This document shows, piece by piece, positions 25,300 through 54,552 of a stretch of 64,000 bases of DNA (its first letter is position 1; every line of letters starts with the position of its first letter). Location: positions 45,083,072 to 45,147,071 of the forward strand of contig NC_090178.1 in the NCBI RefSeq assembly GCF_024679245.1, written 5' to 3'. The notes beneath the pieces were generated by a model. It made no database searches. It was not told the DNA's origin and saw only the letters and a program-made list of their open reading frames with translations. This DNA comes from Pseudorasbora parva (taxonomy: Eukaryota; Chordata; Actinopteri; Cypriniformes; Gobionidae). The translations under genes and the position numbers were made by a program.

Positions 25300-26100
25300 A
25301 CCTTCATAAAACGTGAGTCAAGCCCTTCGCATTGGAGCATCGTAATCTTTGTAGCCCCGCCTGGCCAATCAGAGCTCTTTGCCATGTGTGCCGATCTCTC
25401 AAGATCTCCAGCATTGAGCAGCAGAAACGCTGAAAGACAGAACGAGCGCAAGTGACAAGACCTCCACACACTGCGCGATATTATCCACACCGATATGAAA
25501 CAAGGAGACAAGACAAAACAATTGTGGAAATAAGACGAGGAAAATACGGAAACGTCTGCTGCAGTTAAACCAGGGATTGCCATTATTGGATCACTTTATG
25601 CCGGCACAAGTAATGCCCTGCTCTTGGTGATAACCATACGCGCAGAAGCCGTTCTCTGGCCCTAGACGCGCCTGCAGAGTGGAGGTTGCGCTTGGAAGTA
25701 TACAAAACTTTTTTGTTTTTGTTTTGTTTTGCATCTGACGTTTTGGATTTAGATTTATAGAAATAAACAAAAACAAAAATCGACATTTCGTTATACGGTG
25801 GATTTTAAAAGCGAAATACGTGGAGAGGAACAATATAGTGTGGATTTCCTCCGATTTCTTTTCTTTGATATTATCTTATTATTTTTATTTATATTATTAT
25901 TAGGCTATTGTTATTTTGGAGGAGCGGGGACGCTTAGGAAGTATATAATAGCGGATTCGACGCAGGTGCTTCGGTCCTGAAGGGCAGAATGGAATTATTT
26001 TGACCCACGATATCACACGGTTCATTCATATTCCACATTGTTTCAAGAGCCAAAGACTGTTCGGTGACGCTCGCCGCAACACACCACTGGAATTACAATC
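25300..26100 (+). promoter_or_regulatory. vegfa: vegfa promoter and 5'UTR region
   Basis: The stretch before the start codon is the only locally GC- and CpG-enriched part of the surrounding 20 kb. Visible sites: a CCCCGCC GC box at 25355-25361, a CCAAT box at 25365-25369, TACGTG at 25817-25822 (matching the RCGTG core of a hypoxia-response element), a GCGGGGA G-rich box near 25924, and TATATAA at 25942-25948. VEGFA 5'UTRs are long in other vertebrates, so several of these could lie inside the transcript. The transcription start cannot be placed from sequence alone. Confidence 0.5.
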
Positions 26101-44080
<17,980 letters not shown>

Positions 44081-45440
44081 TGAGCAGAACGCTGGGCAGA
44101 ACACTGAATGAAGGAATTTTTTTTTACAGCACAGCACTTTTTAAACCTGAGGATGCATTCCCTGGACGAACTGCAAACACTACCCTGAACGAAAGACACA
44201 AAGAACTAAACGAGGGCGGGAGATATCATCCCAATGTATATTTTTAAGATATTAATATATGAATATATAGAATATATATTATATATATTAAATGACAATG
44301 ACAATGTGTGTCGCTGCTATCACCTGAATTACTACAAACAAGTAAACGAAGACGCTGCTTGGCGTGTGAATGGGATATATTGCAGAGTCACTGCACCTGG
44401 GCCGGTGATTGGACAGAGCACAGTGAGGTAATGCTTCACTGGATCGGCCGGCGCTGGGTTCACATTTAAAGACTCGGATCCAATGTCCAAGACTCCACTG
44501 AGAAACGATGACCTCCCCCCCTTTATATGAACAGTTACAGACTGTCAATCAAAGGAGAGGAAGTGACATAATAAAGATTCTTTCCGGACTGAATGGAAAA
44601 GTGGGTCCAGGCACGGGATACGAATGCGGAACTATCTATTTCTGTGATGTCACTCTTACTAGGGTGAAGTCTTAGTCAAAAAGACACCTGTACTGACTAA
44701 CATCCTATAGGACTTGGTTTTTTAATACAAAAAGGGATATTACATGTATGTATATATGGAGAGTAAAAAGGTTAAATGTGACAAAACTTTTGCCAAGGAA
44801 TGGAATCATTCAGTTCACAGCAGTAGTAAAAGATGTTTAACTCTAATATTTAAGGCTCGTAACGTTTTCCAAAGAGAATATTGCACACAACTTTAGGAAC
44901 TGTTCATTACCACACAATGTCTGTGTATACATATCTAATATCCCTTTATGTAGTTCACTACATCTAATTTATAATGTTAGAATATGTTCAGTATTCTGTG
45001 TATTTAATTTGATCTATTTATATGCAGTGTTATTGTTGATATTGTTTTGCTTTGTTTCCTACCAACATTGTCATCAATCTGAAAACTGTGGACGGCTTTT
45101 ATAGAACGAAAGACAAATGAAAAATAGACAAATACTTTAACATTCCTGAAAGCGCCTTTTTGTTTGTTTATTTCAGCATTTTTGTATCAGTGATCAGTTT
45201 GGTGGAGATATGAGACTTGAGGAGGAGAAAACTAAACATTCTCTTTGTGTGAAAGTGCCAGAAATGTGTTTTTTCCCCTTTGTTTGTTTTCCATGTACAG
45301 CCACATTTTCAGTATATTTTCACAGTAATATATTTATTGGTGCTGTTAAATATTAACATCCTTTTGTGTTTTAGTATAACTATTAAACATATTTATTTTC
45401 AAATGATATTGTTTTTTATTAAAGCAAAAATGGATTTCTG
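44081..45440 (+). promoter_or_regulatory. vegfa: vegfa 3' untranslated region with AU-rich block and poly(A) signals
   Basis: The 3'UTR follows the TGA at 44078-44080. AATAAA at 44570-44575 could give a short form. A block at about 45325-45405 holds repeated TATTTA/ATTTATT motifs (45331, 45391) in a TATTTATTGGTGCT context that resembles the AU-rich 3'UTR end of mammalian VEGFA as I remember it; such elements control VEGFA mRNA stability under hypoxia. ATTAAA at 45418-45423 is the likeliest distal poly(A) signal. The end point is inferred. Confidence 0.7.
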
Positions 45441-46080
45441 TTTGGCGAGTCTATTTTTGTCAGTTCATACTTTGCAGCGGCACGCACTGATATTATGTCC
45501 AAAGTGTTATGGTGTTTTTTTTTTTTAAGAAAATAATCTCCTGAATTATCCATATGTCTGAAGGACAAGGCATTTGCACAAAATTTCACATTATATTTAA
45601 AAAAAAATTGATGTAAAGCAATAAAGACAATGCCTAATATCACATATTGCATAAAAGCTATTATAAAACAACCGATGAAATAGAATAAAAAGTTCACTTT
45701 CATTCAGGGCCATTAAAGCTTTGTGGAGAATTACCACCATTCACAAACACACCCTCATGTAATTTTGATACTGTATTATTATTATTATTATTATAAAAAT
45801 TAGCTTTTCTTTTACATTCAACAATAGTGGGTGGTTATTTATGCTGCCCACCTCCGAAAAAAGAAAAAAACAAGCATACATTTTTTTATGAATACTATTC
45901 CAGGTCTTCTGAATCCATATAGCTTTGTGTGAGAAATAAACTGTGAGGTCAAAACTTAAGTACTTATGTTTTCTAAATTTTGCATCGGGATATTTGATAT
46001 TTGAGTACTTTCACAATATCCAGGATATGAAATATTGATTTGCTTTGAAATTATTTTATTACTATACCTCACCTGAGAAC
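45441..46080. other. Region just after vegfa; no gene recognised
   Basis: AT-rich, with an (ATT)n at about 45777-45793 and AATAAA at 45934. Could hold a longer alternative 3'UTR end. Confidence 0.45.
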
Positions 46081-46474
46081 TGTAACATGTAGTGTGGTAA
46101 AAAACAACACTTGAAATAGACTTTATTATTAAATGCAGGAGATCGTTAGGAGTACACAGGAGAATAAACCACATTGTGTGCAAGCAGGACGGGGCCGAGA
46201 TCCATGGGAACGGAGCGAGGCCGCGTGGTAATGAGTGTCAGCTGTGTGCCACACCGGTCTTGAGTCTCACTGAGGAGCTCCGTAAGGATAAAAGGAGGAG
46301 TGACGACAGAGCAAGATGAAATAGAGGACCTGACCTGGATTTTAGGTCGTTGTTTTGTTATGTTTTCATTTATGCGGCAGTCATCTGTGAGAGGATTTTT
46401 TGTGTCATTAAACATTATATTGGTCATTCGCCAGTTCTCTCCTCCTCTTTCCCTTTCCAATGAACTATGTTACA
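46081..46474 (+). mobile_element. LTR of a gypsy-type retroelement
   Basis: Begins TGTAACATG and ends ACTATGTTACA; contains ATTAAAC near 46410 and the pyrimidine-rich TTCGCCAGTTCTCTCCTCC tail typical of cyprinid gypsy LTRs. Sequence to its right looks like the internal region of the same element. Confidence 0.55.
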
Positions 46475-47006
46475 CACACATGAAATCATACACAAGAATG
46501 ACCCAGGCGAAGCTGAAGGGGTGGAGGGACAATCCCCTTGCCAAGGCAGAGCTGGAGACTGGAAGACAAGAAGCAGAGTGGAGTCAACAGAGGGGAGCAT
46601 AGGGACTGAATGGAAACAGCAGAGGTTGAGCCAAAGTACTAGCTTTCTTTAGTAGAGTAAGTGGCAGAGGGAGGCTTGGTGGGATCATCGGAGACTAGGA
46701 AAGTGGAGACATAGGAGCCTTGGAGCTGGATGGGACAAGCGGAGATGCTGAAGACTTTGAGCTGAGTGGGACCAGCAGAGACGAAGGAGACTTGGCATTG
46801 GGTGGGACCAGTGGGGGCATGAGACTCAGGGAAATATCCTCTTCCACTTACTCAATAATATTCCCAGAGGCCAGGTATAGCTCAACTTCAGGGGCAGGAG
46901 CGTGGGCAGGGCTACCTTCCATCCTCTCGTACTCCACAAAGACACCCAGTGGCACAGATTATGTTGCCAGCTCACACATTTGGTCATACTCTGCATTGGG
47001 CTCTTG

Positions 47007-47547
47007 CTAGCCTAGAAATCTTGATGCACCCAAGCGGCAGCAAATCTAATCTGCCCTCGAGTGTCGTCTTGCAACTCTCAATACCCTTCTGAGATGTATT
47101 CGCCTAACTCTTCTTGGGCCAATCACATCGTGTATAGAGTCCGTGGGCAGGGCCTTAATGACGGCGGCCGAGTTGCGTTTGCGTGCTTCTAGTAAACACA
47201 GAAACTGGCAAACGGCGGTCTTTCGAATCAGCTCTGACCACGACTCTGGAAGACTTGGAGTTAAGCTTTTCTCTGAGAAAAGAACAAAGAACGGCACTGA
47301 AGTCATTCTTAAGAAGGGAAGATGTGTTCGGAGTTTTGCCGACCGGATAATGTTTAATCTATCAACGAGCTCTGCTTCTCCTTCGTTGCTCTGGTTGGTT
47401 GTACATTTACATTTACATTTAATCATTTAGCAGACGCTTTTATCCAAAGCGACTTACAAAAAAGGGGAGAGTAATAGAAGCAACGGAACAGACAAGGCCA
47501 AAAACCTGTAAGAGCTGTAAGAAATCTCAATTAATTAGCACAATACA

Positions 47548-47592
<45 letters not shown>

Positions 47593-47805
47593 CAGACATC
47601 TACAACAAAAACTCACGTCCGCACAGTGCCGAACACTGGATTTAGATAGCTAAGATAGCTACAATTATAAACTGTTGTAGCGCTATCCTATCGCGTGCAG
47701 AGAGAGTTTCAAAGACAACCGTTTATCCCGCCCCTCGGATTGAACCCTGTCGATGGTGAGTTTCCAGACCAAACATCTTGATGTGGGTCTGGCTTGTCAG
47801 GCTAG
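47007..47805. mobile_element. CTAGCC-ended DNA transposon with 7-bp direct repeats
   Basis: Ends CTAGCCTAGAAATCTTG and GGCTTGTCAGGCTAG; GCTCTTG directly adjoins both sides (47000-47006 and 47806-47812). It is the full-length relative, in opposite orientation, of 21596-22080. A 271-bp insertion (47403-47673) lies within it. Confidence 0.88.
47403..47673. mobile_element. 271-bp SINE-like insertion with GTTGT target duplication
   Basis: Absent from the sister copy at 21.7 kb. It starts with repeated ACATTT followed by ATCATTTAGCAGACGCTTTT and ATCCAAAGCGACTTAC, the conserved SINE/L2-type tail of fish, and includes a T-run at 47549-47585. GTTGT flanks it at 47398-47402 and 47674-47678. Confidence 0.85.
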
Positions 47806-48180
47806 GCTCTTGCACCAACGTGATGAACAGCTCAGGTGTGGTGGCACTGGCATCGAGGCAGGCTTGGGCTCTGTGTCTGCTGTTGGCTCTGGCATATTGT
47901 CCGTAAGCAGTGTGAGATGTGGCTGACTGGGCCTGGAGTGGGTCTGGTGATGTCTCCAAGGGGCAGATGGTGTAGGGATATCCACATCTCATCAGCACCT
48001 CCTCAATATAATCTGCAAAGGTACCTCAAGGGCTATCCACAGGTAAGTGTGCCTTGGACCACTCATTGAGGCTGGTGAGATAGAAAATGCAGAGCAAGCA
48101 ATCCAGGTAGTGTGTGAGACATGCCAGATTGAAAAGAAAATTCCTTGTGTGGTCCTGCAGGGAACGGTGTGGTGTAAACA

Positions 48181-48582
48181 TTTTTTTTCATAAATAAATA
48201 CAAATAAAAATCCTCAAAAGTCTGAGTTAGAATAGTTTGCAAGAGTGTGATTATAAACTGTAAAAGAGACTACTAAATAAATGGGTTTCCTCACACAAAA
48301 GTCACGTGAGAGGTGGCAATGCCTCCATTACACTATGATTAGATATTATTGGTCGTGATAAGATATGATTGGTTTGTGCGATAAATCCTGCCTCCTGTTT
48401 TTGTGCGCATTCTAGAATTGACCCAAATGAAGACAATGATGGCATTAATGGAAAGACTAATTAAAAAGTAAGTACACAACTCCACTGCTCCACTCCACTG
48501 CTTTATGTCACATCAAAGTCAAACTTGAAATGGCCTAAAAAACATGCTGACTGTTTAATGAGCTTTAATCAGGTTGGGGAAA
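48181..48582. other. No gene recognised
   Basis: AT-rich sequence before the TTAA element; nothing assignable. Confidence 0.5.
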
Positions 48583-49431
48583 TTAAAGGGTTACTTCAGC
48601 GATTAGCATATGGCTTTCTATCAGTAGAAACCCTGGAGTATATTCAAATGATCATGCTCCCCCCTCTCATATCCCCCTGAGATGAGAGATTTTTGCATTT
48701 CATTTCTGGAAAAATTACTGCGGCGACTCAAATATCATCAATTTGCGTCATCGGTAAAGTACTTGGCTAGAGACTAAAGACTACAGCCAGCAGAGGGAGC
48801 TATTTCCGCATGTTTTCAACTCGCACATGGGGGATAGGGTCGCACTCAGAGCTTAGCTCACAGCCTCAGGCTTTCACATTAACGGTGCGGCTGGCGGAGC
48901 AAAGTGAGTGTTTCAACTTCTCAAGTTAATTCCTATGAAAGTTAATCTTCCAAAGGCATGAACTGAAAACACGTCAGAATGAAAGCGCGCTAAGAACTAC
49001 TGCCGCAAGCGTGGACGCATTTATCTCAGCTCTCATCACGAGAGCTCATTCATTCATCACGATGCATGTAGTCTTACTCCTGCTGCGTTTGGGACACTTC
49101 CTCAGTGGCTAAATCACAATATATTGAACAGACACGTTCAGTTTTTAATTGTAGTGTCTGTTCTCTAACTGAACTGATTTTATAAAGATGAATGCGGTGG
49201 TGGGAAAGTAAAAGGGATTCAGTAGCGGTGGCGGTGGCTTTGGGAGTGGCCTCACAGGGCAGCGAAGCATTCTGGGAATTGTAGTCTTTCATCCCCATGA
49301 GACAAAAACACATTTTCTGTCTTTTCTCAGTCTAGAAAGCACCAAATTCAAAAATAATTTCACATTTCTACTACATTAATGACCCAGTTGAAATACAGAT
49401 ACCTCTTCCCAGCGCTGAAGTACCCCTTTAA
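48583..49431. mobile_element. TTAA-flanked non-autonomous DNA transposon (copy 2, opposite orientation)
   Basis: Starts TTAAAGGGTTACTTCAGCG and ends GCTGAAGTACCCCTTTAA with TTAA at both edges. The shared interior with 33971-34648 is inverted (GCATTCTGGGAATTGTAG). It is about 170 bp longer than copy 1. Confidence 0.82.
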
Positions 49432-50650
49432 AGGTACATCGTCATGTCTGTGACCGGTGTGTACAAGCTTGATGACTGCTGAAAATAAGGTGACTGTTAA
49501 AAAGAAAAGCTTAACACTAGTTAAAAAATAATATTTTTTGTTTAAATTGTTACTGCCTTTAGTTATTTGAAATAAATATAAGACTGTGTAAAAACACTAA
49601 CTTCATTAAATGTATATTTGGTTTTAATAGAACATTACATAAAAAAAATACAAAAAATAAATTACAAAACATTTACAGTGCAAAAAAAAAAAGAGAATTG
49701 TATTTGGTCTCTCTTTTTTATGTAATGTTTCTTTAAACAGGAAAATAAAGTGTAACAGGGACATGCATTTACATTTGATAAATATTTGTTTAAAAATGCG
49801 AGGACTTTGCTACCTCATTTTTAAAAACCATTGCTGTTCAGTGTGATGGCACTTAATGTCCTACCTCTGTACAACCTCTGCGGTCCTATTTAGACACTTG
49901 TTAGCAGTCCCCTTAGACTCATTCATTAAAATGAAAAAAAATAAACACAAATAAATTCTTTATTTCTCATTATTGTGACACAATTAGTTGCATCAGTTAT
50001 GCTCATTTTGGACTGGATATTAAATATTTATACAACAATAAGAAGATACTCTGAATAAATGGCATATTTTTTGTCTGCATTTCCGATATTGAGTCCCAAA
50101 TTACTGGTTCAAGCATAGTTTTACCACAGCCCTAAAATGAAACTGACCCTCTGGATTAATTACACTTCCTTATTGGATAACAAGAGTTACAGGAACAATT
50201 TACTTATGAAACACCCATATTAAGGTTATTGAAATAGATTACAGCACATTTTACTGTAGACCATGTGACTAATCTGAAATCATGACATGGCTTATAAGCA
50301 GTGTTTTAGTTCCTCTGCCTTTGGTTGTGTCTAATGAATGTGAGAACCTTCAGAAAGCTTTCAGATCTTCTTTTTGACATGAAAATGATCAGTTTACAGT
50401 AATTTACTGTGAGGGGAAGATGAAATATGGAGTAGCTTTAAGAAAGAAGCAAAGAAGCAACCTTACATAGGATTTCAGACCTGAGCACAAGCCTAGAAGT
50501 GCACCATACAAAAGGTAGCATGCAAATGTAGAATTCTCAACTTACAGACTAATGATTTTTATCTGGGGAGGCAAAAGAGCCCTGCACATCTGAATCATCA
50601 GCTCACCAGATAAACAAGCGTCACGCAAGAATAGCGAAAACGGCAGCTCT
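49432..50650. other. No gene recognised
   Basis: AT-rich sequence. The last 150 bp probably belongs to the TTAA-type element that carries the THAP fragment, but its left end was not found. Confidence 0.45.
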
Positions 50651-50923
50651 CATGGACACAAATGTCATGTTCCAGGCTGTGCAGTGGACGTGTGGACTTT
50701 TTATAGCCTTCCCACAGATAAACAATCTCAACAGTCATGGTTGATGTTTATCTACAATTGGATACCGCAACAAAGCAATTCAAAGTTGTTCATTTGCTCA
50801 GCCCATTTCACCACGGAGAGCTTTTCTATCTTGGGACAAAATCAAGCAGGATTCGCTCAGCGTCTGATACTGAGGAAAGGGCCGATTCCAACCGTATTCC
50901 TGCAAGCAGATTTGATGGATTGA
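50651..50923 (+). pseudogene. THAP-domain exon fragment
   Basis: The frame through 50663 reads GHKCHVPGCAVDVWTFYSLP, then QQSWLMFIYNW and LFICSAHFTTESFSILGQNQ and ends AGFAQRLILRKGPIPTVFLQ plus a few residues. C-x4-C, the conserved W, and C-x2-H define a THAP zinc finger. No ATG precedes the first cysteine in frame, so the 5' end is missing or altered. It differs strongly from the THAP exon at 13025. It is likely part of a TTAA-ended element whose right end (GGGCACCTTTAA, about 56345-56356) was separated from it by the DIRS-like insertion. Confidence 0.72.
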
Positions 50924-51122
50924 AATCTAAATTAGCCTATATTTCATCATTAACACATCTCTGACTACTTTACATCTAACTACATTTACTACTACTGTTT
51001 AGTTGCTTACAGATCGCTCAGTCGATCATTGTAGCTAACGTCACCTTCTTCACCATCTAAGTTGAAACGATAGTCATTTGACGAGGCTTAGACAATTTGT
51101 TAAATAAATATACATTTTTGAG

Positions 51123-51440
51123 AACGTCCCTGGTTACGTATGTAACCTTAGTTCCCTGAGAACAGGGAACGAGACGCTGCGTCAGCTGACGCTACGGGGA
51201 ACGCCTTCAGCGTGACAGGTGTCTGAAATCGCTATCAAATCACAATCCCACTGACCGTCGGCAGCTGGTGATGTCATCACCGTGCGACCAGGAAGTATAA
51301 AAAGGCACCGTGCCAACATGACAACATCCGCTTCGTCTGAAGGGACTGTGGGCAGGCACACCTTGAAGCATGGCCATGTGACGCAGCGTCTCGTTCCCTG
51401 TTCTCAGGGAACTAAGGTTACATACGTAACCAGGGACGTT
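51123..51440. repeat. Stem-loop module: perfect 62-nt inverted repeat around 194 nt
   Basis: 51123-51184 is the exact reverse complement of 51379-51440. The stem contains GTTACGTATGTAAC and TTCCCTGAGAACAGGGAA palindromic pieces. Its loop (51185-51378) carries sequence identical to the right end of the DIRS-like element, including a TATA box. Probably a terminal or internal-complementary part of that element. Confidence 0.85.
51296..51305 (+). promoter_or_regulatory. TATA box in the left inverted repeat
   Basis: TATAAAAAGG inside the perfect inverted repeat, facing right. It is the mirror copy of 55719-55728 and has no coding frame after it. Confidence 0.6.
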
Positions 51441-51499
51441 CCCTTTCGAAAGGGAACTCGCGCTGCGTCAGCTGACGCTACGGGGAACGATATACCCAC

Positions 51500-54452
51500 G
51501 CCGCCATGCTGAGGGGAGTGCACGCCCCTTACTGGCAGTGAGAACTGCCTGGACGAGTGTTCGCGGAAAGTCTGAACCACTCCCCCTCTCGCCACACCGG
51601 CTGTCAGTGACATCATTCCCTACGGTCATAGCCCAAGCTATATGCCTAAGAGAGAACCTAAACAAGTTTTAACTGAGGTTTCCTACTCTCGGCTTGCTCG
51701 AGGGCCTGGGACCTACTACTTTCGAAGGAAGGAGTCCCTTAAGGGAATGTGGCTAGGGGACCCGAGGGTGCCACCAGCCGTCACTAATTCGGGAAACCCC
51801 TTCACCGAATGCCACCAGGGAGGCCTCACCTGGCATCACTTCTGTGGGACACCCCAGCTTGGCCCACCCTGTCTGTCAAAACAGAGCCTCCGGACATCGC
51901 TCTACTTATGAGCATCCAGACTGAGGGACTGCAAAGTGGCAGTGTCCTCCTCAGACCGGAACTCGGAGACGGGAATCCTGGAGAGCAGTACTCAGCTTAG
52001 TGCTTCTTACCCTTGCCATCGAGGGGAGTCTCTTCTGCTCGATCCTAGGATCTACTGAGCACATTTATTACAGGGGTGCTCAGGAGGCCTAAAACGGCCT
52101 ATGGACTGATCTGCCCAGGAGGCCCCGAGGGGGGCCTGCCCGTCTGATCAGCCTCAAGCGGCCGTAAGCTCGCAGACGACCCTCAATGAGGGGAGCTCTT
52201 AAGCCAGCTTGGTAGGTAACCCATGCTGTAGGCTAGCCAGTCCCTGTCCTGAAGGGACTGCGCAGCAGAAACGGAGTCTCGTTGTGCTAGGGCACGAGCC
52301 CGCCACTGAGTTATACCGGCCCAGGCCGGGACCCAACGGCAGGCAGCCACTAGCTGTCAGCCAAAGCCAGTTCTATGTTCCCGCTTAGGGGAACGTTTCC
52401 CCTCCAGGGAGGCCAGGAGGCGCCTCTACCTGGCACCGCCAGTGCTAGCTGTTAAGAGCCGCAGGAAGGTGGCTTTACTGGTTCCTCAGGGGCCCATGAG
52501 GCCATAACGCCAGAAGCCACCTATGCTAATGGCTAGCTTGTCACCGAGACCTGGTCCGGGAATCCCCTCCCACCTTTTAGGGCGGCCTGGAGAGGCCTAT
52601 TGCCGAATGGCAGTTCCCTATTAGATTGGTGACATACGGTGCTTATCCGATGGCAAATCCCACCGGAAAACCCCGCAGGGCCGGGAAACGATCATAGGAC
52701 GGCCTGCAGCGGCCCGTCCCTGATAGCAGACTATGCTAGCCGCCTGGCTAGCACCCACGCACACTGTCGCAAGACCTGGGAACCGGGGCTCACCCTACTG
52801 GAGGCCAAAGCGGCCTAGATCCTGTCAACCAGTGGTCGGAACCCTAGGTCACCCCCTCAGGGGACGCCATGTGAGGCGTGCTGAAACTCAGCGAGCCCTT
52901 AAAGTCGGGCTGACAGTGGCTGTCTGCTGGCTGATGAGGACTGGGTATCCAGTCACTACCTGGGGACTCATCCACAGGGAGGCCGTTAGGGGCCTACTTA
53001 TGACGAGGTTTCTGCTGCAGCCGACACCGTTGGGGAGAACCCTCCCTGCTCACATGGGCCACGATGTCGGAACTCACCCGCAGGGAGGCCTACTGAGGCC
53101 TACCACCTGACCCAGAGTTAACTGCCCGGACTGCCTCGGCTGGCGTCTCCCGCCAGCCCGCCTTCTATTGTCGGTCCGCCCCAGCGGCCCACAGCAGCCT
53201 TCTGCGACGGCGCAGTCTCTCAGGCAGCGCCTACCAGCGTGGACCTAAAACACAATGCCCACAGCAGTGCACTCAGCATAAAACGCCTTGTACCCTCTAA
53301 AGCGAGGGGAGTACAACTTACGCCACCTGCCTCCAGGGCGGCCGTCTGGTCGTCCAGCGGTCCGCCGTCCGCGCAAGGGCGTCAGCCGTGACAGTGTCTC
53401 GACTCCAGGGGAGCATCCTACCAACCGATGCTTTCAGATGGTTGCGAAGTACAGCTCGACCCGAGCCTAAAAGGTGAAGCAGAAGACACAGAGCAAAAAG
53501 TGAAATATACTGAACACACACAACCGGCCATTTCCTGAACCAAGCCGGGGGGCCGCCCCGAAGTGGCGGCCGCACTAGCTCTGGGGGGCGGGGCTAGCAA
53601 AACCAGTCTGACTGCGCACAGCGAAGAGACGCCTACCCCGTCCCCACGACCACTGGCTGAGTCGCGATTCAATCTGCTACACACCTTTTTGCATTAATAA
53701 CAACCCCCAAATGCAGAAGGGGGGGTGGGCATTGGCCGGACAACCCTACTACGGGGAGGCCGGGTAGGGATACAAAGCTCCTGCGGGGATACCGACAGGA
53801 GCCCGGGGCAACTGCCAGGGCGATATGCCACCGCGAGACGCCACCGTCATCCCATCAACAGCCTAGGCCAACTTGATGCACTAGCATCGGTCTGATAATC
53901 CCACAACAACGGCCCTAAGAAGGCCTGGGACAGACCTTACTGTAATTCATGCGCTAGCCCAACCTCACAAATTCATCTAGATATTTCACTAGCAGAGGTG
54001 CCACCGCTACCCAGAGGTGGCTACAGCTAAAAACGTTCGCCAGGAGAACATACGTCAGTTTAAATCGCCGCTACATGCCCGCGGCATGTGCGGTGGCCTC
54101 ATCTGCTCATATTACACATATCCAGAAGAGAAGCAGCCTTATAAACTACTGTTGCTACACTAGCAAACATCAGCCTACAAACACCCACTGTGTTTATACA
54201 AACATCGTTCTAGCCACCTTTGCCAGGGAACTACAGGCCCACATTTCCATCTGTTAATACTTTCCTTGACAAAATATCCCTCAGGGAAGCATAGAGTCCA
54301 AACATACGGCATTGAAAAGAAGAATGTTTGCCCTAAAAGGGGACTCACCCGCTGTCTTCAGTGCCTCATCGCTTCATGTAACATGCATGCTTCGTCGCAC
54401 TAACCTGAGGGTGGGGCGCTCTCACACACCGGCTTGGCAGGCCGTCAGAGTC
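51500..54452. other. GC-rich non-coding block with repeated GGCC hairpins
   Basis: No convincing coding frame on either strand over 2.9 kb. Motifs of the form AGGAGGCC-N(4-8)-GGCC recur at about 52084, 52119, 52411, 52587, 52700, 52801, 52980 and 53086, mostly 100-180 bp apart, with GCTAGC-type words also repeated (52236, 52452, 52528, 52735, 52746). It lies where the pol genes of a DIRS element should be. Confidence 0.6.
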
Positions 54453-54552
54453 TCACATCCGCTCATCATCGGCCCGCGCGGCCTGGTGTAAAGCGCGCCC
54501 GGGGAGAGAAAAGAAAAGAAAACAAAAGAAAACAAAGGAGGGGACACTAAAC

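Larger units (their letters stand above)
46475..48180 (+). mobile_element. Degenerate retroelement internal region, interrupted by a MITE
   Basis: G/A-rich imperfect repeats of TGGGACCAGCGGAGAC-like units (46700-46830) and a pro/ser-like stretch resemble the non-coding or env-less tail of cyprinid gypsy elements. No intact gag or pol. The 47007-47805 element splits it, leaving the direct repeat GCTCTTG on each side. Confidence 0.5.

Noticed and set aside
52733..53110. 125-codon open frame in the GC-rich block
   Set aside because: GC-rich DNA has few stops; the frame has no recognisable domain and lies on the strand opposite to the element's genes.
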